This document shows, in pieces, positions 1-5,241 of a stretch of 6,369 nucleotides of DNA. The position numbers were made by a program, and so were the translations under genes. The notes under the pieces are model-generated. The model was not told the origin of the DNA, searched no databases, and worked only from the letters and a program-made list of their open reading frames with translations. Position 1 is the first letter of the stretch, and each line of letters starts with the position of its first letter. This stretch comes from Ktedonobacterales bacterium (lineage in GTDB: Bacteria > Chloroflexota > Ktedonobacteria > Ktedonobacterales > JADMIN01). The stretch spans positions 1 through 6,369 of the forward strand of contig JAICVT010000261.1 of NCBI GenBank assembly GCA_025935235.1, written 5' to 3'.

Positions 1-1
1 C

Positions 2-277
2 GAGAACGCGGTGCGCGCGGCGCTGGGTCTGCCGCTGGGCAGCGCGGAGATGGTGGCGCCCGCGGCGGTGATGGTGAACACGCTGGGCGTGCGCTCCGCA
101 CCTGCCGAAGCGCGCGGCATGGCGCGGGCGCTGGCGATCCCTGGCGCGCATGTGCATGTCTATGGCAAGCTGGCCACACGCGTGGGCCGCAAGATGGGCC
201 ACATCACGGCGCTGGGCGCGAGCGTCGCTGAGGCCGAAGCCATTGCCCGTGCCGCCGCCGACGCGCTGGACCTGTAG
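2..277 (+). CDS. purK: PurK, 5-(carboxyamino)imidazole ribonucleotide synthase, C-terminal part (5' end outside window)
   Basis: This is the last 91 residues of an ATP-grasp enzyme of cytosolic purine biosynthesis. PurK uses ATP and bicarbonate to turn 5-aminoimidazole ribonucleotide into its N5-carboxy form, the substrate of PurE. The fragment starts mid-gene with ENAVRAALGLPLGS, a typical PurK helix. VMVNTLG follows, and then the family's C-terminal block HVHVYGK...RVGRKMGHITALG, in which the YGK and GRKMGH segments are highly characteristic. The fragment ends at TAG (275-277) with an Ala-rich helix, as expected for the end of a roughly 380-residue protein, so about three quarters of the gene lies to the left. 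An in-frame GTG at 11 is internal and not a start. Recognition is from the C-terminal motifs; the catalytic ATP-grasp residues are not visible. purE would commonly be next to it but is not on this side. Confidence 0.9.
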   Translation, partial: ENAVRAALGLPLGSAEMVAPAAVMVNTLGVRSAPAEARGMARALAIPGAHVHVYGKLATRVGRKMGHITALGASVAEAEAIARAAADALDL

Positions 278-383
278 CGCGGTGATGCGCAAGTAATGCG
301 CCCCCTCCACGAAATGATCGCCGAGCGCTACAATGGGGTCACCAGCGAGCGCCCAGTCATTGTCTCGCGGCGGCGGAGCGCAC
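278..383. other. Intergenic region between purK and the membrane-protein gene
   Basis: This gap of 106 bases contains no gene. It has a short hairpin (GCGCA / TGCGC, 287-301, 5-base loop) without a following T-run. It also has a TACAAT hexamer at 329-334 that could be the -10 of the downstream gene. No convincing -35 is seen 16-18 bases upstream of that hexamer. Confidence 0.5.
329..334 (+). promoter_or_regulatory. Possible -10 element for the membrane-protein gene
   Basis: TACAAT matches five of six positions of the sigma-70 -10 consensus and lies 50 bases before the preferred start codon at 384. The bases where a -35 would sit (about 306-311, TCCACG) do not resemble TTGACA, and there is no TGn extension, so this is weak. 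It overlaps the alternative ATG at 333, which would argue against using that ATG. Confidence 0.3.
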
Positions 384-1625
384 ATGTATAAGTTCAGGCG
401 ACTGCGGGCGCTGCTTCAGACGCTGTCTGTGACGACGAAGTCGCGACGTCAGACGTTGCTCCGATGGCTATGGGTTGGCCTCGGATATGCCGTCGCCATC
501 GGCGTCGCACTCGCCGAAATCTTCAAAACGTCGCACGATTGGCCAGTCACCTGGCATGATGTCTTGCTGCGCGATGAAGTCGCGCGCTCGTTCGTACTCT
601 CGGCGTTTGTGGCGTTCGTTTCGGGCTGCTACATGCTCATGTGGTTGCTTTCCTCCGGCAGGCTGGCTACTCGCCAGATGTTACCCCTGCCCGCGCTGGC
701 CCCGGCCCTGCGCCAGGCGGCGCGGGACTGCGATACGCGTGTCGTCTCCACCGCGCAGCCAGAGCGGCCCGCGCAGGAATACGCCTCGGATGCGGCGCTG
801 GCGGCGACGTCGGTTGTCGTCGCTACGCCACAATTGCTCACCTCTAGCGGCTGGCTCGCGATTGGCGTGTTCAGCGCTGGCATGGTTCCGCTGGCGATGG
901 TTGCCATGTTCTTGCAGAGCATCGTTTCGACTGGCTTCGCGCCGCAGCCTGGCCTGGTTGGTGGAGCTAGCGTCGTCTACACAATGCTGCGACTCGCTGG
1001 TGTGTTTGCGCCACTGGTGGTGATCGCGTTCGTGTACGCTGGGCGCTACTGGGTCGGATGGAGGGCAAAGGTTCGCGGCGCGCATGTGACGGTCAGCGCG
1101 CAGGGACTGACCATTCGCGACTACGCGACGCGCTGGCGTCGGCGATACGTCGCATGGCGCGACGTGGTGTCTTTCGTCTGCTTCACCTACAAGGACGGCT
1201 ACACGCATCCGCGCACAGTCTATCTACTGGACGGCGGCAGTCAGACATTCCTTTGGGAAACGCCGCCTGATATGCGCTACGATCCTGCTGCCCGCCGCCA
1301 GCGAATCGCCGGGCAGCAGGCGGAGTCCGCCCGACTTGTGGCGCTGGTCGCAGCAGCGACGAGGTTGCCGCTGCTCGACATCTCCAGCGTGATCAGTGCG
1401 GTGGCGAAGATCGAGCCGAACCCCTACACCGCGAGTGAAGAGCCAGACCCCCGCGACATCGAATTGCTCGAATTCGTCGAAGGCGTCTCCTCGCCGAAAA
1501 CGTTGAAGTCGCTGGCGCCGCCGCTCATCAGGGCCGAGCAGTGGCGACGTGGGCTACTGTCAGGGCTGGTGGGTATCGCCTTTATCGTCGGCTCGGTCTT
1601 GTTCTTCGGATGGCTCGGCCAGTAG
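384..1625 (+). CDS. Five-segment integral membrane protein with a PH-like cytosolic domain, function unknown
   Basis: I do not recognise the family of this 413-residue protein. Hydrophobic segments lie at about residues 28-48, 69-90, 157-181, 199-224 and 391-411. A basic N-terminus (KFRRLR, KSRR) predicts that it lies inside the cell. That places the 91-156 loop and the large 226-390 region in the cytosol and the short C-terminus outside. Residues 229-330 alternate short beta-like strands (HVTVSAQGLTIRDYA, YVAWRDVVSFVCF, TVYLLDGG, QTFLWE) and end in a helix (ARLVALVAAAT). The W-R-D-V pattern after a basic stretch recalls bacterial PH domains that follow membrane segments. The start at 384 is preferred because GGAG (375-378) sits 5 bases upstream. 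An in-frame ATG at 333 would add 17 residues but has no ribosome site and overlaps a possible -10. The reading frame is intact and the gene looks single, facing the minus-strand operon tail to tail. Confidence 0.75.
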   Translation: MYKFRRLRALLQTLSVTTKSRRQTLLRWLWVGLGYAVAIGVALAEIFKTSHDWPVTWHDVLLRDEVARSFVLSAFVAFVSGCYMLMWLLSSGRLATRQMLPLPALAPALRQAARDCDTRVVSTAQPERPAQEYASDAALAATSVVVATPQLLTSSGWLAIGVFSAGMVPLAMVAMFLQSIVSTGFAPQPGLVGGASVVYTMLRLAGVFAPLVVIAFVYAGRYWVGWRAKVRGAHVTVSAQGLTIRDYATRWRRRYVAWRDVVSFVCFTYKDGYTHPRTVYLLDGGSQTFLWETPPDMRYDPAARRQRIAGQQAESARLVALVAAATRLPLLDISSVISAVAKIEPNPYTASEEPDPRDIELLEFVEGVSSPKTLKSLAPPLIRAEQWRRGLLSGLVGIAFIVGSVLFFGWLGQ

Positions 1626-1633
1626 CGAGCCTG

Positions 1634-1654
1634 ACATGCCAGCGCTGGGCATGT
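1634..1654. terminator. Hairpin between convergent genes, possible two-way terminator
   Basis: The arms ACATGCC (1634-1640) and GGCATGT (1648-1654) pair perfectly over 7 bases around a 7-base loop. The hairpin starts 9 bases after the stop of the membrane-protein gene and lies 14 bases beyond the end of the convergent oxidoreductase gene. That is where a shared terminator would be expected. No T-run follows on either strand, so it is not a classic intrinsic terminator and may instead stabilise transcript ends. Confidence 0.35.
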
Positions 1655-1667
1655 AGGGCAAGAGCGC

Positions 1668-2060
1668 TCACCCCACTCGCGTCAGGCGCATCAACTGGGT
1701 AATGTTGGCGGCGCCGAAGAGCAGGCGGATAAAGGGGCTGGCGAAGCGTGGCGCCCAGCGGCGCTCTGGATCATCCTCGATGCGCGGGTTGGCCAGCCTG
1801 ACACGCTTGCCCCGCGTCACTACTTCGCAGCCATCGGCCGCCAGCACGTTCTTCACCCAATCGGTGTTGGCGCCGTAGGTCAGCGCGATCACATAGTCGT
1901 CGCCATCGGGAAAGATGTTGATCGGCGTGGCGTATTCGCGGCCAGACGCGCGCCCGACGTGATGCAGGATGCCGAAGCCGGGCAGGCGGTCGGCAAAGCG
2001 GCTCGTGACGCGGTTGGTGACGACGCGATTGAAGCGCGCCACGCTCGGTGGGATTGGCAT
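1668..2060 (-). CDS. Deazaflavin (F420)-dependent nitroreductase-family oxidoreductase (DUF385/Ddn-like)
   Basis: This small cytosolic protein of 130 residues belongs to the split beta-barrel family that includes Ddn, the F420H2-dependent nitroreductase of mycobacteria. Family hallmarks are GRASGREYATPINIF at residues 36-50 (the GRxSG...TP block that contacts the deazaflavin phosphate region in this family), a strand DDYVIALTYG at 54-63, and DWVKNVLA at 67-74, followed by CEVVTRGKRVRLANPR at 78-93. Members reduce their substrates with F420H2; some related proteins bind other flavins, so the cofactor is inferred. Ddn is about 150 residues, and this protein matches the shorter subgroup. Its ATG is preceded by AGAGG about 9 bases upstream and lies 21 bases after the permease stop, so it is the last gene of the repressor-transporter operon. 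That placement suggests a role in the same response, for example reducing a toxic compound, but the substrate is unknown. Confidence 0.83.
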   Translation of the reverse strand: MPIPPSVARFNRVVTNRVTSRFADRLPGFGILHHVGRASGREYATPINIFPDGDDYVIALTYGANTDWVKNVLAADGCEVVTRGKRVRLANPRIEDDPERRWAPRFASPFIRLLFGAANITQLMRLTRVG

Positions 2061-2081
2061 GCTAAGTCGCCTCTTTGCTGG

Positions 2082-3209
2082 TTAGGCGCGCTCCTGGCGC
2101 AGCGAGAACGCCGAGACGATCACCATCAGGATCGCGAAGCCGACCAGGAAAAGCAGATCGGGCCAGATGTCGGAGAAGCCCAGGCCTTTCAGCATCACGT
2201 CTTTCAGCGCGAAGTTGGCCCAGGTCAGCGGCATGATGTAGGCCAATTGCTTCAGCACGACCGGCAGCGTGTTGACCGGGAAGAACAGCCCGCCCAGCAA
2301 GATCTGCGGCACGATCAGTAGCGGGATGAACTGGATCACCTGCAGCTCGTTGCGCGCGAAGGCTGAGGCGAAGATGCCCATATTGACGCCACCGATGGTC
2401 AGCGCCAGTGTCACCAGGAAGAGCAGCCACAGATTGCCCGCGTAGTGGACGCGCAGCACATAGATCACGAAGCCAAGAATGACCAGCGACTGCAGCGTGG
2501 CGAAGAGCATGAAGCCTAGCACATAGCCCAGCGTCAGCTCGGTGCGGCTGAGCGGCGAGACCAGGATGCGCTCCAGCGTGCCCTGGCTGCGCTCGCGCAG
2601 GAAGGCCACTGAGGCCAGCAGGAAGACGAAGAAGAAGGCAAAGAGACCGATGAAGAGGGGCGCGAGCGCGTCGGTCTGGGTGTATTGTGGCCCGCCATAG
2701 AGATACGTCGTCTGGAGGGCGACGGGCGCCGCGGCTGGCCCGCCTGGATTCGCGCCAGCCTGGTTGAATGACGCGACAATGAACGTCACCAATTGTTTGG
2801 CCTGCTCCGCTGCGGGTGGATTCGAGCCATCCAGCCGCAGGGTGACGGTGGGCCGCTCGCCGACCGAGGCGGCGGTGGCGAAGTCCGGCGGGAAGATCAG
2901 CGCGGCGTTGGCGTCGCCCGACGTGAGCTTGGCGTCTACCTGATCGGCGCTGATGTAGATCACCTGCACGCCTTTGGCGTTGGCCAGCGCCTTCGAGACG
3001 CCCTGCTGGATGAGGTCGTGTCCCAGCCCCTGCGGCGGGACGACCGCCAGCGTCAGGCTGGTGGAGTCGCTGCTGCCCAGCACGAAGTTGAGCACGGTCA
3101 TAATGAGGAGTGGCGCAATGAAGAGCAGCGCCAGGGTGCGCCGGTCGCGCACGAACTGCCGCACGATGCGGAGTGCCAGCGCCAGCGTGCGCCGAATCGA
3201 GGCAAACAT
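2082..3209 (-). CDS. ABC-2 type transporter permease
   Basis: This 375-residue membrane subunit is of the YhfK/YbhR-like ABC-2 export class (type V fold). One membrane segment lies at about residues 24-44. An extracytoplasmic domain follows (about 45-180) with the usual VVPPQGLGHDLIQ and ALIFPPDF strands. Five more segments lie at about 182-204, 226-250, 257-282, 290-312 and 351-370. Between segments 2 and 3 is the cytosolic coupling stretch RERSQGTLERILVSPLSRTEL (205-225). Near the end, the FFPVNTLP (309-316) and PLTWANFALK (327-336) blocks are typical of the family. The open frame runs further upstream, to about 3473, but that part overlaps the ATPase gene. The ATG at 3209 is chosen because GGAGGAG lies about 8-9 bases before it and the ATPase stop is 20 bases upstream. 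The permease probably works as a homodimer with the adjacent ATPase to export a drug, lipid or other small molecule; specificity is not readable. Confidence 0.9.
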   Translation of the reverse strand: MFASIRRTLALALRIVRQFVRDRRTLALLFIAPLLIMTVLNFVLGSSDSTSLTLAVVPPQGLGHDLIQQGVSKALANAKGVQVIYISADQVDAKLTSGDANAALIFPPDFATAASVGERPTVTLRLDGSNPPAAEQAKQLVTFIVASFNQAGANPGGPAAAPVALQTTYLYGGPQYTQTDALAPLFIGLFAFFFVFLLASVAFLRERSQGTLERILVSPLSRTELTLGYVLGFMLFATLQSLVILGFVIYVLRVHYAGNLWLLFLVTLALTIGGVNMGIFASAFARNELQVIQFIPLLIVPQILLGGLFFPVNTLPVVLKQLAYIMPLTWANFALKDVMLKGLGFSDIWPDLLFLVGFAILMVIVSAFSLRQERA

Positions 3210-3229
3210 TGGGCTATCTCCTCCAGAGG

Positions 3230-4030
3230 CTATGGCTGCGCCATTCGCGCGGCGGGCGATGGATCGGATTCGTCGCGGCGCGCGTAGTAGAGGAAGGCGT
3301 GGTCGAAGTCCTGCTGGCCCGAGGCGGCCAGCAGCGCGGCGGGCGTGTCGAGCGCGATCAGCTTGCCAAAGCGCAGCAGCGCCAGCCGGTGACAGCGCGT
3401 CGCCTCCTCCAGCGTGTGGGTCGAGACGAGGATCGTCACCCCCTGCTGGTTGAGCCGCGCGAAGTAGTCCCAAAACTCCAGCCGCAACTCCGGATCGATG
3501 CCGACGGTTGGCTCATCCAGAAACAGCACGCGCGGCTGATGGATCAGCGCCGCCGCCAGCGAGACGCGCTGGCGCATGCCGCCGCTCAGCGCGCTGACCG
3601 GGACGCCGCGGCGGTCAGCCAGGTCCACCAGCGACAGCGTCTCGGCGATGCGCTGGGCCAGCCGCTTACCGCGCATACCATAGAGCGCGCCGAAGAAGGC
3701 CAGATTCTCGCGCACGCTGAGATCGGAATACAGCACGCTGGCCTGCGACATATAGCCCACCTGGCTCGATACCGCGCGGTTGGGCATGCGCTGGCCCAGC
3801 AGCAGCGCCTCGCCAGAGGTCGGCGCCGCGATGCCCAGCAGCGTGCGGATCAGCGTGGTCTTGCCAGAGCCATTCGGGCCGATCAGGCCGAACGTCTCGC
3901 CCGCGTAAACTTGCATCGAGATGTCGTCGAGCGCGCGGGTCTTGCCAAACGTCTTGACGAGGCGCCGCACAGTCACCAGCGCCGCGCCATCGGCGGGCTG
4001 GGCCGTGTCAGCCAGAGATGATTCCACCAT
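3230..4030 (-). CDS. ABC transporter ATP-binding protein (drug-export type, CcmA-like)
   Basis: This 266-residue nucleotide-binding subunit powers the ABC-2 permease encoded just downstream. All ATPase motifs are present: Walker A GPNGSGKTT at residues 51-59, Q-loop glutamine at 96 (GYMSQ), signature LSGGMRQR at 148-155, Walker B VLFLDE at 168-173, D-loop GIDP at 177-180, and switch histidine at 205 (STHTLEEA). YSDLSVRENLAFFGALYG at 101-118 is typical of the ABC-2 exporter ATPases (CcmA/YbhF/DrrA group). Beyond about residue 220 the C-terminus is short, so no extra regulatory domain is present. The ATG at 4030 has a strong AGGAGG 8 bases upstream and follows the repressor stop by 4 bases, which implies tight co-expression. 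An earlier in-frame ATG at 4063 would add 11 residues inside the repressor gene with a poorer ribosome site. Confidence 0.93.
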   Translation of the reverse strand: MVESSLADTAQPADGAALVTVRRLVKTFGKTRALDDISMQVYAGETFGLIGPNGSGKTTLIRTLLGIAAPTSGEALLLGQRMPNRAVSSQVGYMSQASVLYSDLSVRENLAFFGALYGMRGKRLAQRIAETLSLVDLADRRGVPVSALSGGMRQRVSLAAALIHQPRVLFLDEPTVGIDPELRLEFWDYFARLNQQGVTILVSTHTLEEATRCHRLALLRFGKLIALDTPAALLAASGQQDFDHAFLYYARRDESDPSPAARMAQP

Positions 4031-4034
4031 CAGA

Positions 4035-4667
4035 TCAACCTCCTGTTTGCGCGCTGGCTCCATGAGCCTCGGCGTTTTCTGGACTCGCCAGGATGCCGCG
4101 GAGCAGCGTGTCCACTGCCCCGGTGAGGTAGAGTTCGGGCGGCAGCGCGGCGATCCCCACCACGATGACGTTGGACGCGAAGAGTTGCCCGACGACCAGC
4201 GAATCGTGTGGGCGCAGCTCGCCAGCGGCCACTCGCGATTGCAGGTAGCGCGCCAGCATGCCCAGCGCCTGCTCGCGCACCAGCATGCCCATCCGCAGCA
4301 TCTCGGGCTGCCAGATGATCTCGCGCAGGATCAGGCGCACCAGCGGCCGCCGCTCCTGGAAGAGCGCGTAGAAGCGGTTGGCGAGCAGCAGCAGCGTCTC
4401 GCGCGTGGGCTGGTCGGGCGGGGGCGCGGCTAGCAGCTCAGCGAGCAGTGGCAGCGGGCCGTGCCGCTCGATGATGGCGGCCAGCAGCGCGTCTTTGCTG
4501 GGGAAGTAGTGGTAGAGCAGCCCCTGCGCCACGCCTGCCGCCTGGGCGATGTCGCTGACGCGCGTCGCCTCGATGCCGCGCTGGCTGAACAGCTCCAGCG
4601 CGGCGTCAATCAGCTGGTTGCGGCGTTGCTGGGCCTGCTGTTGTCGCCTGGTCTGCGCGTCACTCAT
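4035..4667 (-). CDS. TetR/AcrR-family transcriptional repressor
   Basis: This 210-residue DNA-binding regulator is the first gene of the operon. The N-terminal TetR domain runs from about residue 15 to 65: helix NQLIDAALELFSQRGIEATRV, then the helix-turn-helix DIAQAAGVAQGLLYHYFPSKDALLAAI (39-65), with the family-typical LYHYFPSKD. The remaining roughly 145 residues are mainly helical and diverge as usual for the ligand-binding and dimer domain. That domain includes RRPLVRLILREIIWQPEM and GELRPHDSLVVGQLFASNVIVVG. The start is set at 4667, with a modest GAGAG 5 bases upstream. An in-frame ATG at 4694 lies inside the predicted operator and only about 10 bases after the predicted transcript start, so it is unlikely. 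The protein probably represses its own promoter and releases it on binding a compound exported by the transporter. The inducer is unknown. Confidence 0.9.
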   Translation of the reverse strand: MSDAQTRRQQQAQQRRNQLIDAALELFSQRGIEATRVSDIAQAAGVAQGLLYHYFPSKDALLAAIIERHGPLPLLAELLAAPPPDQPTRETLLLLANRFYALFQERRPLVRLILREIIWQPEMLRMGMLVREQALGMLARYLQSRVAAGELRPHDSLVVGQLFASNVIVVGIAALPPELYLTGAVDTLLRGILASPENAEAHGASAQTGG

Positions 4668-4677
4668 GGCGGCTCTC

Positions 4678-4699
4678 GTTGACTGAATGTTCATTCAAC
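4678..4699. promoter_or_regulatory. Palindromic operator, likely bound by the TetR-type repressor
   Basis: Two 10-base arms, GTTGACTGAA (4678-4687) and TTCATTCAAC (4690-4699), are inverted repeats matching at 9 of 10 positions around a 2-base centre. Symmetric sites rich in TGAA/TTCA are typical for TetR-family repressors. The site covers roughly +6 to +27 of the predicted tetR transcript, so a bound dimer would block promoter clearance. Binding by this particular repressor is inferred from position. Confidence 0.75.
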
Positions 4700-4710
4700 T
4701 ATCCGGGAAG

Positions 4711-4739
4711 AGTATACGGACGCAAGCGGCGCGTGTCAA
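4711..4739 (-). promoter_or_regulatory. Sigma-70-type promoter of the tetR-ABC-oxidoreductase operon
   Basis: Read on the minus strand, TTGACA (4739-4734) is a perfect -35. A 17-base spacer separates it from TATACT (4716-4711), which matches five of six -10 positions. Transcription would begin near 4704, about 37 bases before the tetR start and just before the palindrome. All four downstream genes can be read from it, because the gaps between them are only 4, 20 and 21 bases. Confidence 0.8.
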
Positions 4740-4748
4740 GGGGGCTGT

Positions 4749-4777
4749 TTGCAATGAGTGCGACCTGTTGTCATACT
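4749..4777 (+). promoter_or_regulatory. Possible divergent promoter facing the rhs remnant and dxr
   Basis: TTGCAA (4749-4754) and CATACT (4772-4777) are spaced by 17 bases; each matches four of six consensus positions. It lies back to back with the strong operon promoter, with 9 bases between the two -35 elements. Nothing intact is encoded directly downstream, so it may be a relic or may contribute to dxr transcription. Confidence 0.3.
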
Positions 4778-4856
4778 GTGAGGGAACGGTGCGCAGGGCG
4801 TGATGTCGCTGGTCTTATATGTGCTACGAAGCTTCCTGCGTGACGCAGCGATAGGC

Positions 4857-5100
4857 GCATGGACGGCCAGCTATGACCCCGTCGGCAACCTCACCTGCCG
4901 AGCGGCGCCTGGCAGCGGGACGACCTGCGCGGGGAGCAGCCCGACCGGCGCGCTGCTGGGCTACGACAACGAAGAGCGGCTGTATGGCTGGCAGAACGCC
5001 CCGACCAATTCCACTCAGAGCACAGCCTATCTCTACGACGGGGCCGGCCGGCGGGTGGAGCAGGTGGTGACGAGCGGCGGCGCGACGGAAGCACAGGGAG
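4857..5100 (+). pseudogene. RHS/YD-repeat protein remnant, lacking both ends
   Basis: Translated in the frame of position 4800, this stretch gives YDPVGNLTCRA (from 4872), LLGYDNEERLYGWQNAP (about 4956-5006) and YLYDGAGRRVEQVVTSGG (5028-5081). These are successive YD-type repeats as found in RHS and wall-associated polymorphic toxin proteins, which are normally over 1000 residues long. Only about 75 residues remain. Before about 4857 and after about 5090 the frame no longer looks like RHS: the usual continuation into further repeats or a core and toxin domain is missing, and downstream it merely runs antisense-like through dxr in the wrong frame. A GTG/ATG pair at 4800-4805 could open the frame, but I see no reason to think a functional protein is made. 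It is best read as debris of a larger, probably duplicated, rhs gene. Similar repeats with the WQNAP phrase are, from memory, common in Ktedonobacteria. Confidence 0.7.
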
Positions 5101-5161
5101 TGTCAAGGATCTGGGGCGCGCGGCTGAAGGTCGCGAGTGAGCGGGTCGGCGCGCGGCGCTG

Positions 5162-5170
5162 TGGTACAAT
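5162..5170 (+). promoter_or_regulatory. Extended -10 promoter upstream of dxr
   Basis: TGGTACAAT combines the TGn extension (5162-5164) with a five-of-six -10 hexamer, TACAAT (5165-5170). No good -35 is seen at 5142-5147, which an extended -10 can tolerate. The predicted start near 5177 would leave a leader of about 65 bases before the dxr ATG. The element lies beyond the rhs remnant, so dxr can have its own promoter despite that debris. Confidence 0.5.
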
Positions 5171-5241
5171 CCGGCAGAGGCGTCCGGCGCAGAGAGCATG
5201 CGGCAGGTGGACGCTACGCAGCACAGGATTGAGGCGCCGCC

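Noticed and set aside
287..301. Hairpin GCGCA / TGCGC after purK as a terminator
   Set aside because: The stem has only 5 pairs and is followed by a C-run rather than a T-run, so it is too weak to call.
333..383. ATG at 333 as start of the membrane protein
   Set aside because: No ribosome site precedes it and a possible -10 overlaps it, while the ATG at 384 has GGAG at a good distance.
3210..3473. Upstream extension of the permease frame by 88 codons
   Set aside because: It overlaps the end of the ATPase gene in another frame, has no membrane-protein character, and a strong ribosome site precedes the ATG at 3209.
3173..4021. A 282-codon plus-strand open frame opposite the ABC ATPase
   Set aside because: Its R/Q/A-rich composition is typical of antisense frames, it has no recognisable domain, and the ATPase on the other strand is unmistakable.
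278..5241. tRNA, CRISPR array, insertion sequence or defence system in the non-coding stretches
   Set aside because: No cloverleaf-like stretch, regularly spaced direct repeats, transposase frame or terminal repeats were seen on reading the gaps at 278-383, 1626-1667 and 4668-5241.
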